A stretch of DNA of 7,693 nucleotides from Lysobacteraceae bacterium (lineage in GTDB: Bacteria > Pseudomonadota > Gammaproteobacteria > Xanthomonadales > Xanthomonadaceae). Position 1 is the stretch's first letter. Each line of letters opens with the position of its first letter. The notes beneath the pieces were generated by a model. That model did not search any database and was not told the origin of the DNA. It saw only the letters and a list, made by a program, of their open reading frames with translations. A program made the translations under genes and the position numbers. Where the stretch lies: contig DNXT01000342.1 of NCBI GenBank assembly GCA_003505795.1, forward strand, positions 1 through 7,693, given 5' to 3'. Of the stretch, positions 5,539-7,693 are shown one piece after another.

Positions 5539-7608
5539 ATGACCCGCACCGCACTCGTCACCACCGCCCTGCCCTACGCCAACGGGCCCCTGCATCTCGG
5601 CCACCTGGTCGGCTACATCCAGGCCGACATCTGGGTGCGCGCGCGCCGCCTGCGCGGCGACAAGGCCTGGTTCGTCTGCGCCGACGACACCCACGGCACG
5701 CCGATCATGCTCGCCGCGGAGAAGGCCGGAGTGACGCCGGAAGCGTTCATCGCCAGCATCCAGGCCAGCCACGAGCGCGATTTCGCCGCGTTCGGCGTGA
5801 CCTTCGACCACTACGACTCGACCAACTCGCCGGTCAACCGCGAACTGACCGAGCGGTTCTACACCAGGCTCGAGCAGGCCGGCCACATCAGCCGCCGCTC
5901 GGTGGCGCAGTTCTACGACCCGGCCAAGGGCATGTTCCTGCCGGACCGCTACATCAAGGGCATCTGCCCGAACTGCGGCAGCGCCGACCAGTACGGCGAC
6001 AACTGCGAGGTCTGCGGCGCCACCTACAGCCCGACCGACCTGAAGGAACCGAAGTCGGTGATCTCCGGCGCCACGCCGGAGATCCGCGATTCGGAGCATT
6101 TCTTCTTCGAGGTCGGCCATTTCGACGCGTTCCTGCGCGAGTGGCTGGCCGGCGACGTCGCCCTGCCGGGGGTCAAGGCCAAGCTCAAGGAATGGCTGGA
6201 CGCCGAGGGCGGCCTGCGCGCCTGGGACATCTCGCGCGACGCGCCCTACTTCGGCTTCCAGATCCCCGGCCAGCCCGGCAAGTACTTCTACGTCTGGCTG
6301 GACGCGCCGATCGGCTACCTGTGCAGCTTCAAGACCCTGTGCGCGTCGATGGGCGAGGACTTCGAGTCGCACCTGCGCGCCGGCAGCGCGACCGAGCTGC
6401 ACCACTTCATCGGCAAGGACATCGTCAACTTCCACGGCCTGTTCTGGCCGGCGGTGCTGCACGGCAGCGGCCACCGCGCGCCCACCCGCCTGCACGTCAA
6501 CGGCTACCTGACCGTGGACGGCGCCAAGATGAGCAAGTCGCGCGGCACCTTCGTGATGGCGCGCACCTACCTGGACGTCGGCCTGGAGCCGGAGGCTCTG
6601 CGCTACTACTTCGCGGCCAAGTCCTCCGGCGGCGTCGACGACCTCGACCTCAACCTCGGCGACTTCGTGGCGCGGGTGAATTCGGACCTGGTCGGCAAGT
6701 TCGTCAACCTCGCCAGCCGCTGCGCCGGCTTCATCGGCAAGCGCTTCGACGGCCGGCTCGCCGCCGCGCTGCCCGACCCGGCCCAGTACGACCGCTTCGT
6801 CGCCGCGCTGGCGCCGATCCGCGAGGCCTACGAGCGCAACGACCCGGCCGCGGCGATCCGCCAGACCATGGCGCTGGCCGACGAGGCCAACAAGTACATC
6901 GACGAGACCAAGCCGTGGGTGATCGCCAAGCAGCACGGCAGCGACGCCGAACTGCAGGCGGTCTGCAGCCAGGGCCTGAACCTGTTCCGGGTGCTGGCCG
7001 CCGCGCTCAAGCCGATCCTGCCGCGCACCAGCGCCGAGGCCGAGGCGTTCCTGTCCGCGCCGGTGACCGCGTGGGAGGACCTGGACGCGCCGCTGGCCGA
7101 CGGCCACGTGATCCAGCCCTACACCGCCCTGTTCACCCGTATCGACCCGAAACTGATCGACGCCATGACCGACGCTTCCAAGGACACCCTCGCCGCTTCC
7201 GCCCCGGCCGCGCCCGCCAGGAGCGAGGCCAAGCCCGCCGCCGGGCAGGAGGCGGCGCCCGCCGCCGAGGGCAGCGCGGTGATCGGCATCGACGACTTCG
7301 CCAGGCTCGACCTGCGCATCGGCAAGGTACTGGCGTGCGAGTTCGTCGAGGGCTCGGACAAGCTGCTGCGCTTCGAGCTGGATGCCGGCGAACTGGGCCG
7401 GCGCCAGATCTTCTCCGGCATCCGCGCCAGCTACGGCGAACCGGACAAGCTGGTCGGCCGCAACGTGGTGTTCATCGCCAACCTGGCGCCGCGCAAGATG
7501 CGCTTCGGCCTCAGCGAGGGCATGATCCTGTCGGCCGGCTTCGACGGCGGCGCGCTGGCGCTGCTGGACGCCGACAGCGGCGCCCGGCCCGGCATGCCGG
7601 TGCGGTGA
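5539..7608 (+). CDS. metG: Methionyl-tRNA synthetase (class 1, long dimeric form)
   Basis: A 689-residue cytoplasmic enzyme that charges initiator and elongator tRNA-Met with methionine using ATP. E. coli MetG has 677 residues. Domains in order: Rossmann catalytic core starting TALVTTALPYANGPLHLGHL with the HIGH motif as HLGH (19-22); a zinc knuckle in the connective domain, C143-P-N-C146 and C156-E-V-C159; the active-site stretch YVWLDAPIGYL with W253; KMSKS at 330-334; and an anticodon-binding helical domain with YIDETKPWVIAK. W460 there corresponds to the tryptophan that reads the CAU anticodon in E. coli (W461). An Ala/Pro-rich linker at about 545-580 leads to an EMAP/Arc1p-like tRNA-binding domain (about 582-689, FARLDLRIGKV through GLSEGMILSAG) that also mediates dimerisation. 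All key residues are present. The ATG start is supported by direct alignment with the family N-terminus. Confidence 0.98.
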   Translation: MTRTALVTTALPYANGPLHLGHLVGYIQADIWVRARRLRGDKAWFVCADDTHGTPIMLAAEKAGVTPEAFIASIQASHERDFAAFGVTFDHYDSTNSPVNRELTERFYTRLEQAGHISRRSVAQFYDPAKGMFLPDRYIKGICPNCGSADQYGDNCEVCGATYSPTDLKEPKSVISGATPEIRDSEHFFFEVGHFDAFLREWLAGDVALPGVKAKLKEWLDAEGGLRAWDISRDAPYFGFQIPGQPGKYFYVWLDAPIGYLCSFKTLCASMGEDFESHLRAGSATELHHFIGKDIVNFHGLFWPAVLHGSGHRAPTRLHVNGYLTVDGAKMSKSRGTFVMARTYLDVGLEPEALRYYFAAKSSGGVDDLDLNLGDFVARVNSDLVGKFVNLASRCAGFIGKRFDGRLAAALPDPAQYDRFVAALAPIREAYERNDPAAAIRQTMALADEANKYIDETKPWVIAKQHGSDAELQAVCSQGLNLFRVLAAALKPILPRTSAEAEAFLSAPVTAWEDLDAPLADGHVIQPYTALFTRIDPKLIDAMTDASKDTLAASAPAAPARSEAKPAAGQEAAPAAEGSAVIGIDDFARLDLRIGKVLACEFVEGSDKLLRFELDAGELGRRQIFSGIRASYGEPDKLVGRNVVFIANLAPRKMRFGLSEGMILSAGFDGGALALLDADSGARPGMPVR

Positions 7609-7613
7609 CGGCA

Positions 7614-7641
7614 GGGATTGGGGATTCGGGATTGGGGATTC
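7614..7641 (+). repeat. Four tandem GGGATT(G/C) heptamers with G-quadruplex pattern
   Basis: GGGATTG, GGGATTC, GGGATTG, GGGATTC follow each other at 7614-7620, 7621-7627, 7628-7634 and 7635-7641, i.e. two copies of a 14-mer. This gives four G-runs of 3, 4, 3 and 4 separated by loops of 3, 4 and 3 bases, which meets the usual G-quadruplex pattern. It begins six bases after the metG stop. Confidence 0.85.
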
Positions 7642-7691
7642 GTAAAGCCGGTCGCCGGCTCCAGGATCCGTCTTTGCGAATCCCCAATCCC
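7628..7691. repeat. Intergenic inverted-repeat element after metG
   Basis: Bases 7628-7647 pair with 7672-7691 over 20 positions, with a single G-T wobble (7643/7676). The 24-base loop includes CCGG (7648-7651) facing CCGG (7655-7658); counted with flanking bases, AGCCGG/CCGGCT at 7646-7660 forms an alternative 6-base-pair inner hairpin. From memory, short GGATTGGGGATTCG-type repeats are common in Xanthomonadaceae intergenic DNA. The element may continue past the window edge, since CCCCA is still repeat-like at 7689-7693. It could act as a transcription terminator or mRNA 3'-end stabiliser for metG. Confidence 0.75.
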
Positions 7692-7693
7692 CA

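Noticed and set aside
5353..7107. A 584-codon open frame on the minus strand opposite metG, and others at 769-1887, 1592-2653 and 4251-5564
   Set aside because: All are low-complexity shadows of recognised genes on the plus strand, without ribosome-binding sites or family motifs.
7614..7693. CRISPR array or transposon end after metG
   Set aside because: Units are only 7 bases with no spacers, and no transposase or target-site duplication is visible; it fits a short intergenic inverted repeat.

Overview
This window looks like chromosomal housekeeping DNA from a GC-rich gammaproteobacterium, most likely of the Xanthomonadaceae (Xanthomonas, Lysobacter, Pseudoxanthomonas or Stenotrophomonas). 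That placement rests on the strong G/C bias at third codon positions, a close match to E. coli-type MetG and YaeR, the leaderless-looking start of one gene, and a GGGATT(G/C) heptamer repeat element of a kind I associate from memory with intergenic DNA of this family. The genus cannot be settled by eye.

Left side (1-936), minus strand: a PadR-family regulator and, overlapping it by four bases, the N-terminal 133 residues of a HAAS-type (DUF1700-like) membrane protein that runs off the window. Upstream of padR lies a symmetrical set of ACTAT/ATAGT half-sites, a plausible autoregulatory operator.

Middle (937-4829), plus strand: a DUF502 two-helix membrane protein with a -10 box placed so that transcription would begin at its ATG; a YhhQ-family queuosine-precursor transporter 4 bases later; then, after a 146-base gap, an exported DUF885 zinc metallopeptidase whose stop codon overlaps the GTG start of a YaeR-type VOC (glyoxalase-fold) protein. 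A strong GC-rich hairpin closes this block.

Right side (4995-7693), plus strand: a small exported DUF2147 protein with its own Shine-Dalgarno and a terminator-like hairpin, then a complete class 1 methionyl-tRNA synthetase (metG) with catalytic, zinc, anticodon-binding and C-terminal tRNA-binding regions. Six bases after the metG stop begins a G-rich heptamer tandem that forms one arm of a large inverted repeat, cut close to its end by the window edge.

Every large gene belongs to a known family and no defence, mobile or biosynthetic system is visible. The points most worth a second look are the padR operator geometry, the poorly characterised PadR/HAAS pair, the leaderless DUF502 start, and the repeat after metG, which can be drawn either as a hairpin or as a G-quadruplex.
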